Source: Acetobacteraceae bacterium (GTDB lineage Bacteria; Pseudomonadota; Alphaproteobacteria; Acetobacterales; Acetobacteraceae). Taken from it: DNA of 43,415 nt. Positions 32,099 to 41,037 of the stretch are shown one piece after another. Within the stretch, counting starts at the first letter, position 1. Each line of letters starts with the position of its first letter. The position numbers were made by a program, and so were the translations under genes. Below the pieces are notes generated by a model, which saw nothing but the letters and a program-made list of their open reading frames with translations, was not told where the DNA came from and did no database searches. The stretch is taken from contig DNXO01000014.1 in the NCBI GenBank assembly GCA_003506895.1, forward strand, positions 26,821-70,235. The letters are read 5' to 3'.

Positions 32099-33274
32099 AT
32101 GAACAAGAATGTCTGGTTGCTGTTCGCCTGTCAGGCGCTGATGAACGCGGTGATGTCGGGGCAGACGGTGATGGCCTCGCTGGTCGGGTACCGGCTATCT
32201 GGCACGGCGTTGAATACGTTGCCGATGGCGATCCAGATGGTTTCCGTGATGTGTGCCTCGTTGGTCGCCGGCTACGCCTTCCCCCGGTTGGGGCGACGGG
32301 GCGGGTTCTGGCTGGGTTGTGGCATCATGATGTGCGGCAGTCTGACCTTCGCTCTGGGCATCTACACCAAGAACTTCACGATCTACTGCATGGGCGCGGT
32401 GCCGGCGGGCCTCGGCTTCGGGATCAGCCAGCACCTGCGGTTCGCGGCGGCCGAGGTCGCGGACCAGCATGCGAAAGCCTGGGCTGTGTCGCTGGTGCTG
32501 GCCGGCGGGGTGCTGGCGGCGATCGTGGGGCCGGAGATGGTGAAGCGCACCAACGCGCTGATTCCGGACTACGTTTTTCTGGCGACCTATCTGTATTTGC
32601 CGGTGCTGCCGGTCATTACCGCGATTTTGCTGAGTTTCGTGCAGGTGCCCCCCGCCACGAAGAAGGTCGGCATTCCGGTGCCGTTCCGCTCGATCATTGT
32701 CCGGCCGGAGTTCGTCACGGCCGTGACCGCCTCCTTGGTCGGGTACGGGTCGATGAACCTGATCATGGCCTCGACACCGTTGGAGATGATGATCTGCGGG
32801 TTTGGCGTGGCGGCGAGCGCGGATGTGATCCGGGCGCACTCGCTGGCGATGTTCTCACCGGGCTTCGTGACCGGGCGGCTGATCCAGAAGTTCGGGGTGC
32901 ATCAGATCATCCTGGTGGGTGGGCTGCTGACGCTGGGGTGCGTGGTGGTGAACGTGTTTCAGCCGCCGCTGTTCATGACATTCATGGTCGCGCTGGCGCT
33001 GCTGGGCGTGGGCTGGAACTTCATGTTCGTTGGCGGTACGACGCTGCTGACGACGTCCCACTCGCCGGAGGAGCGAGTGCGGGTGCAGGCGACGCACGAT
33101 TTCATCGTGTTCGGCAGCGTCGCCATGACAGCGGTGACGTCCGGGGCTGTGCAGGCGACCCAAGGGTGGGCGTTCCTGAACCTGACGGTGGTGCCTCCGG
33201 TGCTGATCGCGTTCGTCGTGGTCGGGTGGCACTGGCTGGCCCGGTCGCGGAAGCGGGCAGCGGTGACGGTTTAG
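32099..33274 (+). CDS. MFS transporter
   Basis: This 391-residue inner-membrane protein has about twelve hydrophobic segments in the major facilitator arrangement. The first half contains QMVSVMCASLVAGYAFPRLGRRGGFWLGCGIMMCGSL, including the GRRGG loop of motif A between TM2 and TM3. A central cytoplasmic loop (PPATKKVGIPVPFRSIIVRPE) separates the halves. The second half has FSPGFVTGRLIQKFGVHQIILVGGLLTLG. The pattern resembles drug-efflux or organic-acid carriers, but no substrate can be named. The ATG follows thiL by 23 bases, and the gene faces the convergent esterase gene 13 bases away. Confidence 0.85.
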   Translation: MNKNVWLLFACQALMNAVMSGQTVMASLVGYRLSGTALNTLPMAIQMVSVMCASLVAGYAFPRLGRRGGFWLGCGIMMCGSLTFALGIYTKNFTIYCMGAVPAGLGFGISQHLRFAAAEVADQHAKAWAVSLVLAGGVLAAIVGPEMVKRTNALIPDYVFLATYLYLPVLPVITAILLSFVQVPPATKKVGIPVPFRSIIVRPEFVTAVTASLVGYGSMNLIMASTPLEMMICGFGVAASADVIRAHSLAMFSPGFVTGRLIQKFGVHQIILVGGLLTLGCVVVNVFQPPLFMTFMVALALLGVGWNFMFVGGTTLLTTSHSPEERVRVQATHDFIVFGSVAMTAVTSGAVQATQGWAFLNLTVVPPVLIAFVVVGWHWLARSRKRAAVTV

Positions 33275-33287
33275 GGGGCGGCGGGTT

Positions 33288-34457
33288 CTACCCCACGGCC
33301 TCATACACGGCGCTCTCGAACGCATCGAGCGCGTCCAGCACCGTGTGATCCGCGAATGGCAGCGTTTGGGTCATCAGCACACCGGCGACCTTTTTGACCG
33401 GATCCAGCCAGTAATAAGTGTTGTTCAACCCCGCCCAGGCCAGGCTTCCGGCGCTGCGCCCGGCGTGCCCCGTCCGTGTGTTGATCAGAAAGCTCAGCCC
33501 CCACTTCTTCACCATGCCGGGGAACAGATCGACGGCATTGGAAAGATTCGGCATCTGGGTCGGCATCGGCTGTACGTCGAGATCGCCCATTTGGTTCTGG
33601 CTCATCAGCGCCACGGTCTCGGGCGTCAGGATGCGGTTGCCGTCCAGTTCGCCGCCGTTCATCAACGCCCGCAGGAAGCGCAGATAGTCTGGCGCGGTGG
33701 AGAACAGGCCGCCGCCACCCGGATAGAACTCGCGGGGAGCGGCGGGTGCCGAACGCAGTTGCTTCAGCGAACCGTCCGGCTGGCGGGCATGGACCTCGGT
33801 CATGCGGTCCTGCCATTCCGGCCGCTGGTCGAAGCTGGTATCGATCATCCCTAACGGCTGGAAAATGTGCCGTTGCATGTAGGTTTCCAGGTCCAGGCCG
33901 CTGGCGGCCTCTACCATCCGGCCGGCGATGTCGATGTTGATGCCGTATTCCCAGCGCTCGCCGGGGTCGAAGTTCAGCGGGGCGGTCAATGCCTCCAGCT
34001 TGCCGGTGCGGGCGGCGGGCAGCCCGGTGATCCGGGCGTACCGGTGCATATCCGCGTTCCATGTGTCGTAAACGAAGCCGGCCGTGTGAGTCAGCAGATT
34101 CCGCAGGGTGATCTGAGTCTTTGGCGCGCGCAGAATTGGGTTATCCTGAGGGTCGAAGCCCAGCAGCACCTTGGTATCGGCAAGAAACGGCAGGATCTCC
34201 CTGGCCGGCTGATCCAGCGACAGCTTGCCCTGTTCCACCAGTTGCATCGCGGCGGCGCCGGTGATCGCCTTGGTCATGGAGGCGATCCGGAACACCGAAT
34301 TGGTAGTCATCGGGTTGGGCGAATCGATGCTTCGGCGGCCGAAAGCGGACTCGTAGATCGGGCCATGCTCGCCAGCGGCGGCGGCAACCAGGCCAGCGAT
34401 CCTGTCGCCGCTGATGGCGTCGGCCAATGCCTTGTCGATCTGTGCTTTACCGCGCAT
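33288..34457 (-). CDS. Serine hydrolase of the beta-lactamase/class C-like esterase family
   Basis: This 389-residue enzyme has the catalytic SxxK in RIASMTKAITGAAAMQLVEQGKLSLDQPAREILP. The tyrosine motif is in ERWEYGINIDIAGRMVEAASG, and HTAGFVYDTWN and YFxxGGGGLFST-like segments are typical of EstB-type esterases. There is no signal peptide, so it is probably cytoplasmic. The start MRGKAQIDKALADAI has GGGAGAG upstream. It is divergent from the dienelactone hydrolase gene, and the two may act on related esters or lactones. It resembles the protein at 39760-40944 more than the exported one at 6147-7424. Confidence 0.88.
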   Translation of the reverse strand: MRGKAQIDKALADAISGDRIAGLVAAAAGEHGPIYESAFGRRSIDSPNPMTTNSVFRIASMTKAITGAAAMQLVEQGKLSLDQPAREILPFLADTKVLLGFDPQDNPILRAPKTQITLRNLLTHTAGFVYDTWNADMHRYARITGLPAARTGKLEALTAPLNFDPGERWEYGINIDIAGRMVEAASGLDLETYMQRHIFQPLGMIDTSFDQRPEWQDRMTEVHARQPDGSLKQLRSAPAAPREFYPGGGGLFSTAPDYLRFLRALMNGGELDGNRILTPETVALMSQNQMGDLDVQPMPTQMPNLSNAVDLFPGMVKKWGLSFLINTRTGHAGRSAGSLAWAGLNNTYYWLDPVKKVAGVLMTQTLPFADHTVLDALDAFESAVYEAVG

Positions 34458-34566
34458 TCACGTCTCTCCCAATCCTGCGGCATTACCACCCACGGCACCT
34501 GTCTTGCAAATCGCGGGTGCTCGCGAAACACTGGTGGCAAGCGAAATCGCCAAGGAAACAGCGGAA

Positions 34567-35298
34567 ATGTTCGAACAAGACGTCATCTTGACGACCAAGC
34601 ACGGGCGCATGCCGGCGTTTGTCGCATGTCCGGACGGTGCGGGGCCATTCCCGCCGGTGATTTTCTACATGGATGCGCCGGGCACCCGCGAGGAACTTCG
34701 TAACATGGCGCGCCGGATCGCCAAGAACGGGTATTTTTGTCTGTTGCCTGATATGTATTACCGATTGGGCACTGTGCGTTTCGATATTCCCCGGCGGGAC
34801 GATGCGATGTCGGCGGTGATCCGGGCTTCCATGAACAGCATCACCAACGCGCTGGTGACCGATGACACGGCGGCGGTGATAGCCTGGTTCGATGCCAACG
34901 ACAAAGTCAAATCCGGGCCGGTGGGCTGCGTCGGTCATTGCATGAGCGGTTGCTACATCACCACCGTCTCGGCTCGGTTTCCCCACCGGATGACAGCGGC
35001 GGCCTCGCTCTATGGTGTCAATATCGTAACGGATAAGCCGGACTCCTCGCACCTGCTACTGCCGGAGATCAAGGGCGAGCTTTACTATGCATTCGCCGAA
35101 CACGATCAGTCGGTGCCGGCGCATGTGATCCCGGAACTGCGGGCCAGTCTGGCGAAAACCGATGTCGTGAATACAGTGAAGGTGTTCGAGGGTACGCATC
35201 ACGGCTTCTGCTTCGCCGAACGGATGGTTTACAGCCCGCAGGCGGCGGAACAGACCTGGGCGGACATCTTCGATCTGTTCAAGCGGCGGCTCGGTTAG
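34567..35298 (+). CDS. Dienelactone hydrolase family protein
   Basis: This 243-residue alpha/beta hydrolase carries the dienelactone hydrolase triad. The cysteine nucleophile is in GHCMSGCYITT, the aspartate in AFAEHDQSVPAHVI and the histidine in GTHHGFCFAER. It begins MFEQDVILTTKHGRMPAFVACPDG, the usual family start, with AAGGAAA upstream. Dienelactone hydrolases open lactone rings in aromatic catabolism, but many members hydrolyse other esters. No catechol pathway gene is nearby. It is divergent from the esterase gene at 33288-34457. Confidence 0.88.
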   Translation: MFEQDVILTTKHGRMPAFVACPDGAGPFPPVIFYMDAPGTREELRNMARRIAKNGYFCLLPDMYYRLGTVRFDIPRRDDAMSAVIRASMNSITNALVTDDTAAVIAWFDANDKVKSGPVGCVGHCMSGCYITTVSARFPHRMTAAASLYGVNIVTDKPDSSHLLLPEIKGELYYAFAEHDQSVPAHVIPELRASLAKTDVVNTVKVFEGTHHGFCFAERMVYSPQAAEQTWADIFDLFKRRLG

Positions 35299-35299
35299 C

Positions 35300-35317
35300 G
35301 CCTTCCGTTCGGAAGGC
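35300..35317. terminator. Perfect hairpin filling a convergent gap
   Basis: GCCTTCCG-TT-CGGAAGGC is a perfect inverted repeat of eight bases per arm. It occupies nearly all of the 19 bases between the dienelactone hydrolase stop (+) and the EAL gene stop (-). It may end transcription from both sides; no T-tract follows it. Confidence 0.5.
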
Positions 35318-37087
35318 TCAGGTGGCCCGGGCCACGTGCCGCTCCGCCGCGCGGGATATGGCGCTGGTTCGCTGCTCTAGCTGATCGGCCGGGCAGGGGC
35401 GCCCAAGTAGATAGCCCTGCGCGAAGGTGCAGCCGTGGGCCTGGAGCATGTCCAACTGCGGCTGGGTTTCGACGCCTTCCGCTGTCACGTCCAGGCGCAG
35501 GCTCCGGCTCATCGCGATGATCGCATGGACGATGATTTCCGCTTCCGTGTCGTTTTCCACGTCGCTGAGGAAACTGCGGTCGATCTTGATTTTGTCGAAA
35601 GGAAATTTTCGCAGATAGCTCAGGCTGGAGTAGCCGGTGCCGAAATCATCCATTGCGATCCTCACCCCAAGCGCCTTCAGCGCCGTCAGGACGCGCAGCG
35701 CGTTGCGGGTATCGTCCATCAGCGTGCTTTCGGTGATCTCCAGTTCCAGGCGCCACGGTGGCAATCCGGTCTGCCGTAGCACCTCGGCGACCGTGTCCAC
35801 GATTCCCGGATGGATAAACTGCGCCGGCGACAGGTTGACCGAAATGATCGCCGGCTCATCCCATGAGGCCGCCTCGGCACAGGCGGTTTCCAACACCCAG
35901 ATTCCGATCGGCACGATCAGGCCGCATTCCTCCGCCAAAGGAATGAAATCAGAGGGCGGAATCCGCCCGCGCTGGGGATGGTCCCAGCGCAGCAAAGCCT
36001 CATAACCGGTGATGTCGCCGGAGCAGATCGAGATGAAGGGCTGATAGTTCAGGCTGAACTGACCGGCGTTCAACGCGGCGTGCAGGTCGCTTTCCAGGCT
36101 GCGCTTGCGCCGCGTTTGAAGGTCCATTCGCAGTTCGAACAGGCGCCAGCGGGCGCGGCCGTCTTGCTTGGCCTGGCGCAGCGCCCGCGACGCGTGCCGC
36201 AGCAGGTCTGGAGCTTTGGTCGCGTCGGACGGGTAAAGCGCGATCCCGATGCTGGCGGTCAGCGTGACCGGATGCTCATCCACCAAGAAGGGCAGGGACA
36301 TCTCCGTGAGGATACGGTCCGCCAGGGTCGCGGTATCGGAGGCCTGGGCGGTTCCCACCTGCATGATCGCGAAGGTGTCCCGCTCCAGCCTGGCGACGGT
36401 GTCGCTGGCACGGATGGTACCGGTTAGCCGCCGAGCGGTTTGCAGCAGGATTTGCTCCGCCACGGCGGGACCGTGCGTTTCGTGCAAAGCGCCGAAGCGG
36501 TCGAGATCGACGACAAGCAACGCGACGGTCCCGCCGCCACGCTCGCAGACCGCCAGGGTCTTCTGCAACTGCTGGAGGAATTGCTCGCGGTTCGCCAGTC
36601 CGGTCAAGGGATCGAACCGCACCAGTCGTTCCAACTTGGACTCCGCCGCCCTCTGGCGGGAGATATCGCGAACCGCGATGACATGGCCGTTGCCATCCGG
36701 TTCGGCGCGCCACAGCACCTCGACCGGGTGGGTCTGCCCGTCCTGTAGCACCACGGCATGTTCGGTGGGTTGGTCCTGTATCCTGGCCGGCAACACCAGG
36801 CCGGGGATCAGGTCCACTAGCCGCAATCCAACCAGGGTTGGGCCGGCACTGCCCGCGAGGCGACACATCGCCTGGTTCACCTCGGCGATTCGCCCGTCGC
36901 GTTCGAAGATCAGACCATCGAAGGTTGTGTCCACCAGCGTTCGCAGGCGGCGCGCTTCATCGGCGGGGCGTCGGCCGCGATGCCGTCCGAACCGGCGGGC
37001 CGCCAACAGCAATCCGCAGACGAGGCCGACCAGGGCCGCCAGGCCCCGGCTGTACTCCTGCATGAAAAGTTCGGCGGCGCGCGGCAT
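35318..37087 (-). CDS. PAS/GGDEF/EAL protein, probable c-di-GMP phosphodiesterase with a degenerate GGDEF
   Basis: This protein of about 589 residues has one N-terminal membrane segment (GLAALVGLVCGLLLAA), a PAS domain (about 40-150) and a GGDEF-like domain (about 165-325). The signature there reads ERDTF in VARLERDTFAIM, so cyclase activity is unlikely. The EAL domain (about 340-575) keeps YEALLRW, SVNLSPAQF, LEITES, DDFGTGYSSL, KIDRSF and TAEGVET, all needed for c-di-GMP hydrolysis. The ATG at 37087 has GGAGAGG six bases upstream and is preferred over 37117. It probably lowers c-di-GMP in response to a PAS-sensed signal, with the GGDEF-like part possibly binding GTP as a regulator. Confidence 0.9.
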   Translation of the reverse strand: MPRAAELFMQEYSRGLAALVGLVCGLLLAARRFGRHRGRRPADEARRLRTLVDTTFDGLIFERDGRIAEVNQAMCRLAGSAGPTLVGLRLVDLIPGLVLPARIQDQPTEHAVVLQDGQTHPVEVLWRAEPDGNGHVIAVRDISRQRAAESKLERLVRFDPLTGLANREQFLQQLQKTLAVCERGGGTVALLVVDLDRFGALHETHGPAVAEQILLQTARRLTGTIRASDTVARLERDTFAIMQVGTAQASDTATLADRILTEMSLPFLVDEHPVTLTASIGIALYPSDATKAPDLLRHASRALRQAKQDGRARWRLFELRMDLQTRRKRSLESDLHAALNAGQFSLNYQPFISICSGDITGYEALLRWDHPQRGRIPPSDFIPLAEECGLIVPIGIWVLETACAEAASWDEPAIISVNLSPAQFIHPGIVDTVAEVLRQTGLPPWRLELEITESTLMDDTRNALRVLTALKALGVRIAMDDFGTGYSSLSYLRKFPFDKIKIDRSFLSDVENDTEAEIIVHAIIAMSRSLRLDVTAEGVETQPQLDMLQAHGCTFAQGYLLGRPCPADQLEQRTSAISRAAERHVARAT

Positions 37088-37182
37088 GACGATCCTCTCC
37101 GTTGGCGAGGGGATCATCCGCCTGAAATGTTATCAGATAGTTAACAGCCAGGCGAAATTTTTCCCGACCGGCGCAAAAAAAA

Positions 37183-37704
37183 TCAGCGAACCGAGGTGAT
37201 GGCGTTGCGGTTCTGCGCCCATGCCTGAGGCGTCGAGGCCGCGTCGATCGGGCGAGACTTACCGTAGCTGATCGTCTCGATCCGGCCCCGATTGATGCCG
37301 TGTGCGACCAGATAGTCGCGGTCGGCGTTGGCGCGGCGTTGGCCAAGAGCGAGGTTGTATTCCTCAGTCCCACGCTCGTCACAGTTGCCGGCGACCCAAA
37401 CATTCACCTGCGGATACTGGTTCAGCCATGCGGACTGGCGGTCCAGAGTGGCCGTCGCCTGCGGGTTCAGGCTGTTACGGTCGGTGTCGAAGAAGATGCG
37501 GTCACCGGCCGACTGGACCAGATCCTCCTGACTGCCGGGCGCGGCCCGCCCACCGGCGCCACCGGCACCGCCGGGGCCACCCGCGCCATAGCCGGCGCCC
37601 GTGGTGGTGCCGCCGGCGCCGTCGGCGTTCTTCGCGTCGTCCGACGACGAGCAGCCGGCCAGCAGGGCGGCGCTCAACAGGCAGGCGAGAGTCAACTGTT
37701 TCAT
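37183..37704 (-). CDS. pal: Peptidoglycan-associated lipoprotein (Pal/OmpA-C family)
   Basis: This 173-residue outer-membrane lipoprotein has the lipobox LLAGC (Cys18) after MKQLTLACLLSAALLAG. A Gly-rich linker (about 30-55) precedes the OmpA-like peptidoglycan-binding domain: RIFFDTDRNSLNPQATATLDRQSAWLNQYPQVNVWVAGNCDERGTEEYNLALGQRRANADRDYLVAHGI...TISYGKSRPI. The usual GHCDERG is GNCDERG here. Pal links the outer membrane to peptidoglycan and works with TolAQRB. No tol gene is adjacent, so this may be a relocated pal or a Pal paralogue. A run of eight T residues follows the stop directly on the coding strand. Confidence 0.88.
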   Translation of the reverse strand: MKQLTLACLLSAALLAGCSSSDDAKNADGAGGTTTGAGYGAGGPGGAGGAGGRAAPGSQEDLVQSAGDRIFFDTDRNSLNPQATATLDRQSAWLNQYPQVNVWVAGNCDERGTEEYNLALGQRRANADRDYLVAHGINRGRIETISYGKSRPIDAASTPQAWAQNRNAITSVR

Positions 37705-37840
37705 CGGGAATCTCCGGTCATGGGTGAAGGGCTTTTAACGACCCGTCTCCGATTCGGGGCCTAGGATTTCGCGTGCCGCCGCCCGGCCAATCCAGCGCAC
37801 CTTCTATAGCGGCTGTGACAGGCGCGATATGCCGCATGGT

Positions 37841-38878
37841 TCAAAAAGCCAGCAGCACCTTCATGGCCTTGGAACGGTCGCTCGCCAGATCGAACCCGCG
37901 TACGGCTTCGGCCAGCGGCACGATTTCCGTCAGTAGCGGACGGACGTCGATGCGGCGGCTGGCGATGAAGTCTACCGCCCAGGCGAATTCCTCGTGGAAG
38001 CGGAAAGTGCCGCGCAGGGTGATTTCCTTGGCGACGACCATGTTTAGCGGCACCGGCGGCGTCGCGTCGGCGCCGATGCCGACCTGCACCAGGGTGGCGC
38101 CTGGACGGGCGGCGGCCAACGCGGCCGCCAACGCGGGTGCCGCGCCCGATGCCTCGAACACCACGTCGAAATAGCCTTTGTCGGCGCCGTATCGCGTCAG
38201 TCCATCGGGTTCGGAGCGTGTGTTGATGGTTCGGTCGGCGCCAACTTCGCGGGCCTTTGCCAGTGGCTGGTCCAGCAGGTCGGTGGCAACGATCTCCCTG
38301 GCGCCGGCTTGGCGGGCGACCATGATCAGCAGCGCACCGATCGGGCCGGTGCCGGTGACCAGCACGCGTTTGCCCAGCAGCGGCCCGGCCTGACGGCCGG
38401 CGTGCAGGCAGACTGACAGCGGTTCGGCGAAGGCGGCCTCGTTGATGCTGACGCCGGGCGGCAACACGACGGCCTGGGCCTCGGTGCATACCAACTCATC
38501 GCGAAAGCCGCCGTGGACGTGCGGATCGCGCATCGCGCTGCCGTAGAAGCGCATATCCAGGCAGTGGTTGGATTGGCCGGCCAGGCAATAACGGCAGGCG
38601 CCGCAGGGAAGGCTGGGATTGACCGCGACCTTGTCGCCGGGCTGGACGGTGGAGACAGCCGCACCGCACGCGACGACGGTGCCGGCGATCTCATGCCCCA
38701 GCACCATCGGGGTCCGGATGCGCACGGTGCCGAAGCCGCCATGATGGTAGTAGTGCAGGTCCGACCCGCAGATGCCGCCAGCGCCGATGCGAACCCGCAC
38801 ATCGTTCGGGCCCATCGGCTGGTCGGCGATGTCGTCGATGCGCAGGTCGTGCGGAGCATGGATAACAGCGGCACGCAT
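37841..38878 (-). CDS. idnD: Zinc-dependent alcohol dehydrogenase, L-idonate 5-dehydrogenase type
   Basis: This 345-residue medium-chain dehydrogenase probably oxidises L-idonate to 5-keto-gluconate. Catalytic zinc ligands are in GGICGSDLHYYHHGG and GHEIAG. The structural zinc motif is NPSLPCGACRYCLAGQSNHC, and the Rossmann motif is VLVTGTGPIGALLIMVARQAG. The GSDLHYYHHGGFG pattern is characteristic of L-idonate dehydrogenases. The ATG at 38878 has GAGGACG upstream; one at 38893 is poorly placed because that element follows it. It is divergent from the gluconate 5-dehydrogenase-type gene, and the pair forms the interconversion step of idonate and gluconate metabolism. Confidence 0.85.
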   Translation of the reverse strand: MRAAVIHAPHDLRIDDIADQPMGPNDVRVRIGAGGICGSDLHYYHHGGFGTVRIRTPMVLGHEIAGTVVACGAAVSTVQPGDKVAVNPSLPCGACRYCLAGQSNHCLDMRFYGSAMRDPHVHGGFRDELVCTEAQAVVLPPGVSINEAAFAEPLSVCLHAGRQAGPLLGKRVLVTGTGPIGALLIMVARQAGAREIVATDLLDQPLAKAREVGADRTINTRSEPDGLTRYGADKGYFDVVFEASGAAPALAAALAAARPGATLVQVGIGADATPPVPLNMVVAKEITLRGTFRFHEEFAWAVDFIASRRIDVRPLLTEIVPLAEAVRGFDLASDRSKAMKVLLAF

Positions 38879-38974
38879 GCAGGGCGTCCTCATTGTTTGC
38901 GGTTTGACCGCGGGCGGCTAGGCTTAGCGGCAGGGGCTGGCCGGGTCCAGACCGATCCTTGGGGGGCATTCCGC

Positions 38975-39733
38975 GTGACGTTGTTCGATCTGACTGGCCG
39001 CCGCGCCCTGATTACCGGTTCCAGCCAGGGGATCGGATTCGCCATCGCCCGGGCGCTGGGCAGCGCGGGCGCGGCGGTGATTTTGAACGGCCGGGACGCC
39101 GCCAAACTCGACACAGCGGCGGCGGTGCTGCGCGGCGAGGGGATCGCGGTTTGCACCGCTGTCTTCGACGTGACCGACCACGCCGCCGTGGGGGGCGCGA
39201 TCGCCCAACTGGAGCGGGAAGGTGCGCTGGACGTTCTGGTGAACAACGCCGGAATCCAACGGCGCGCGCCGCTGGAGGATTTCCCCGAGCCGACCTGGCA
39301 CGAACTGATCCGTACGAACCTGGACAGCGTGTTCTACGTAGGCCAGGCGGTGGCGCGCGGCATGATCGCGCGTAAGCGCGGCAAGATCATCAACATCTGT
39401 TCGGTGCAGAGCGAACTCGGGCGTCCCGGTATCGCGCCTTATGCGGCGAGCAAGGGGGCAGTGAAGATGCTCACCAAGGGCATGTGCGCCGACTGGGCTC
39501 GGCATGGCCTCCAGGTCAACGGGATCGGGCCCGGTTATTTTGAGACAGAATTGACCGCGACCCTGGTGGCCGATCCGGCATTTTCGGACTGGCTGTGCAA
39601 AAGAACACCGGCGGGCCGGTGGGGGCGGGTCGAGGAACTGGCGGGTGCGGCGATTTTCCTGGCTTCCGGGGCTTCGGATTTCGTGAACGGGCAGATTGTT
39701 TATGTTGATGGGGGGTTGACCAGCGTCGTGTGA
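38975..39733 (+). CDS. idnO: SDR-family gluconate 5-dehydrogenase
   Basis: This 252-residue short-chain dehydrogenase probably reduces 5-keto-gluconate to D-gluconate with NAD(P)H. The cofactor motif is TGSSQGIG, the NNAG motif is present, and catalytic Ser and Tyr-Lys are in NICSVQSELGRPGIAPYAASKGA. The tail ends with SDFVNGQIVYVDGG as in IdnO/Gno proteins. GTG at 38975 is the start, with a GGGGGG stretch upstream; the same frame stays open to 38513 but that region covers the divergent idnD gene. The 96-base gap between the two starts must hold both promoters. Confidence 0.88.
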   Translation: MTLFDLTGRRALITGSSQGIGFAIARALGSAGAAVILNGRDAAKLDTAAAVLRGEGIAVCTAVFDVTDHAAVGGAIAQLEREGALDVLVNNAGIQRRAPLEDFPEPTWHELIRTNLDSVFYVGQAVARGMIARKRGKIINICSVQSELGRPGIAPYAASKGAVKMLTKGMCADWARHGLQVNGIGPGYFETELTATLVADPAFSDWLCKRTPAGRWGRVEELAGAAIFLASGASDFVNGQIVYVDGGLTSVV

Positions 39734-39759
39734 AGGACCCTTTGTTCCCCCCCCCGCCG

Positions 39760-40944
39760 TCAATCCGCGACAGCGGCATAAACCAGATCCCGGAACAACA
39801 CCCGGTAATACTCCCGCTGCACTGGCGCCTGGATCATCAACACCGCATACAGCCGCTCCGTCGGGTCAACCCAGAATGTTGTCCCGGCCATGCCGCTCCA
39901 GTAATAATTCCCCACCGACCCCGGGAACGGCGCCATCCCGGCATGGGTTCGCACCGCGAAGCCCAGTCCGAAACCGTGGCCCGGCGGCAGCAGGTCGGTC
40001 GCGCCGGTGATCGTGCCGAGGTGGTCCGACGTCATCAGTTCCACGGTCTTGCGGCCCAGCAGGCGGGTGGCCCCGAGCCGGCCGTTGCCGAGCAGCATCG
40101 CCATGAACCGGGCGTAATCAAGGGCCGAGGCGACCAGGCCGCCGCCGCCGGATTCGAACATCGCGGGACGGCGGACCTCCAGCAGCGCGACATCGGCTCC
40201 CCCCTCGGGGTCCTTGGCGAACGGTTCCGCGATACGGTCCTGATCGGCCTCGGGCACCGAGAATCCGGTATCGGTCATGCCCAATGGCGTCAGGATCCGC
40301 TGCTTCAGGAAAGCGCCCAGCGTCTGGCCGGAAACGATCTCCACCAGTCGGCCCAGCACGTCCGTCGAGCGGCTGTATTCCCACACCGTGCCGGGTTGAT
40401 GCAGCAGCGGCAGGGCGGCGAGTTCCGCCACCTGATCGGCATTGCTTTGGTTCAGGCGGCCGATGCGCGCCTGACCATAGGCTTTGTGGATCGGACCGGC
40501 GCCGCGGAATTCGTAGGTCAGGCCGGAGGTGTGACGCAGCAGATCCTGCACCGTGATCGGGGTTGCGGCCGGGGCCAGCGTGTAGCTGTCGCCTGACACG
40601 ACGCCGACCCGGGTGCCGGCGAAAGCGGGGATGTATTTGCTGATTGGATCGCCCAACAGCAGGCGGCCTTCCTCCCACAGCATCATCACCGCGACCGACA
40701 CGATCGACTTGGTCATGGAGTAGATACGGAAGATCGCATCGGTGCCCATCGGCTTGTCCGAGGCCGGGTCCAGCCGACCGAAGGCCTGATGATAGGCGAT
40801 CTTGCCATGGCGGGCGACCAGGGCCACGGCGCCGGGAATGTGGCCGTTGGCGATGCGGTCGTTCAGCGCGGCGGACAGACGGTCCAGCGCCGCCTGGCTA
40901 AGGCCGACTTCCTCGGGTTTGGCGGTCGGCAGGGCTTCGGTCAT
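39760..40944 (-). CDS. Serine hydrolase of the beta-lactamase/class C-like esterase family
   Basis: This protein of about 394 residues has the catalytic SxxK in RIYSMTKSIVSVAVMMLWEEGRLLLGDPISKYIPAF and the tyrosine motif in VWEYSRSTDVLGRLVEIVSG. HTSGLTYEF, ESGGGGLVASALDYARF and the late YYWSGMAGTTFWVDP are EstB-like segments. No signal peptide is seen. GAGG lies eight bases before the ATG at 40944; the ATG at 40950 is too close to it. It is convergent with idnO, 26 bases away. It probably acts as an esterase on unknown substrates. Confidence 0.88.
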   Translation of the reverse strand: MTEALPTAKPEEVGLSQAALDRLSAALNDRIANGHIPGAVALVARHGKIAYHQAFGRLDPASDKPMGTDAIFRIYSMTKSIVSVAVMMLWEEGRLLLGDPISKYIPAFAGTRVGVVSGDSYTLAPAATPITVQDLLRHTSGLTYEFRGAGPIHKAYGQARIGRLNQSNADQVAELAALPLLHQPGTVWEYSRSTDVLGRLVEIVSGQTLGAFLKQRILTPLGMTDTGFSVPEADQDRIAEPFAKDPEGGADVALLEVRRPAMFESGGGGLVASALDYARFMAMLLGNGRLGATRLLGRKTVELMTSDHLGTITGATDLLPPGHGFGLGFAVRTHAGMAPFPGSVGNYYWSGMAGTTFWVDPTERLYAVLMIQAPVQREYYRVLFRDLVYAAVAD

Positions 40945-41037
40945 CGGCATGTCCTCATCGCGGGCGGATAGCGCAGTATGGACCGGGCGGCCGGCGGATC
41001 AAGACCGGGTGTCCAGGGCCGCCGAGGCGACCGCCGC

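Noticed and set aside
32251..33348. Plus-strand frame overlapping the MFS gene (about 365 codons)
   Set aside because: It is an out-of-frame shadow of the transporter, with Gly/Arg/Ala-rich low-complexity translation.
38513..38974. N-terminal extension of the idnO reading frame
   Set aside because: It runs antisense through conserved parts of idnD; GTG at 38975 gives the normal SDR start.
39747..39755. Run of C residues between idnO and the convergent esterase gene
   Set aside because: A homopolymer in a short non-coding gap; no coding frame depends on it, so phase variation is not suggested.
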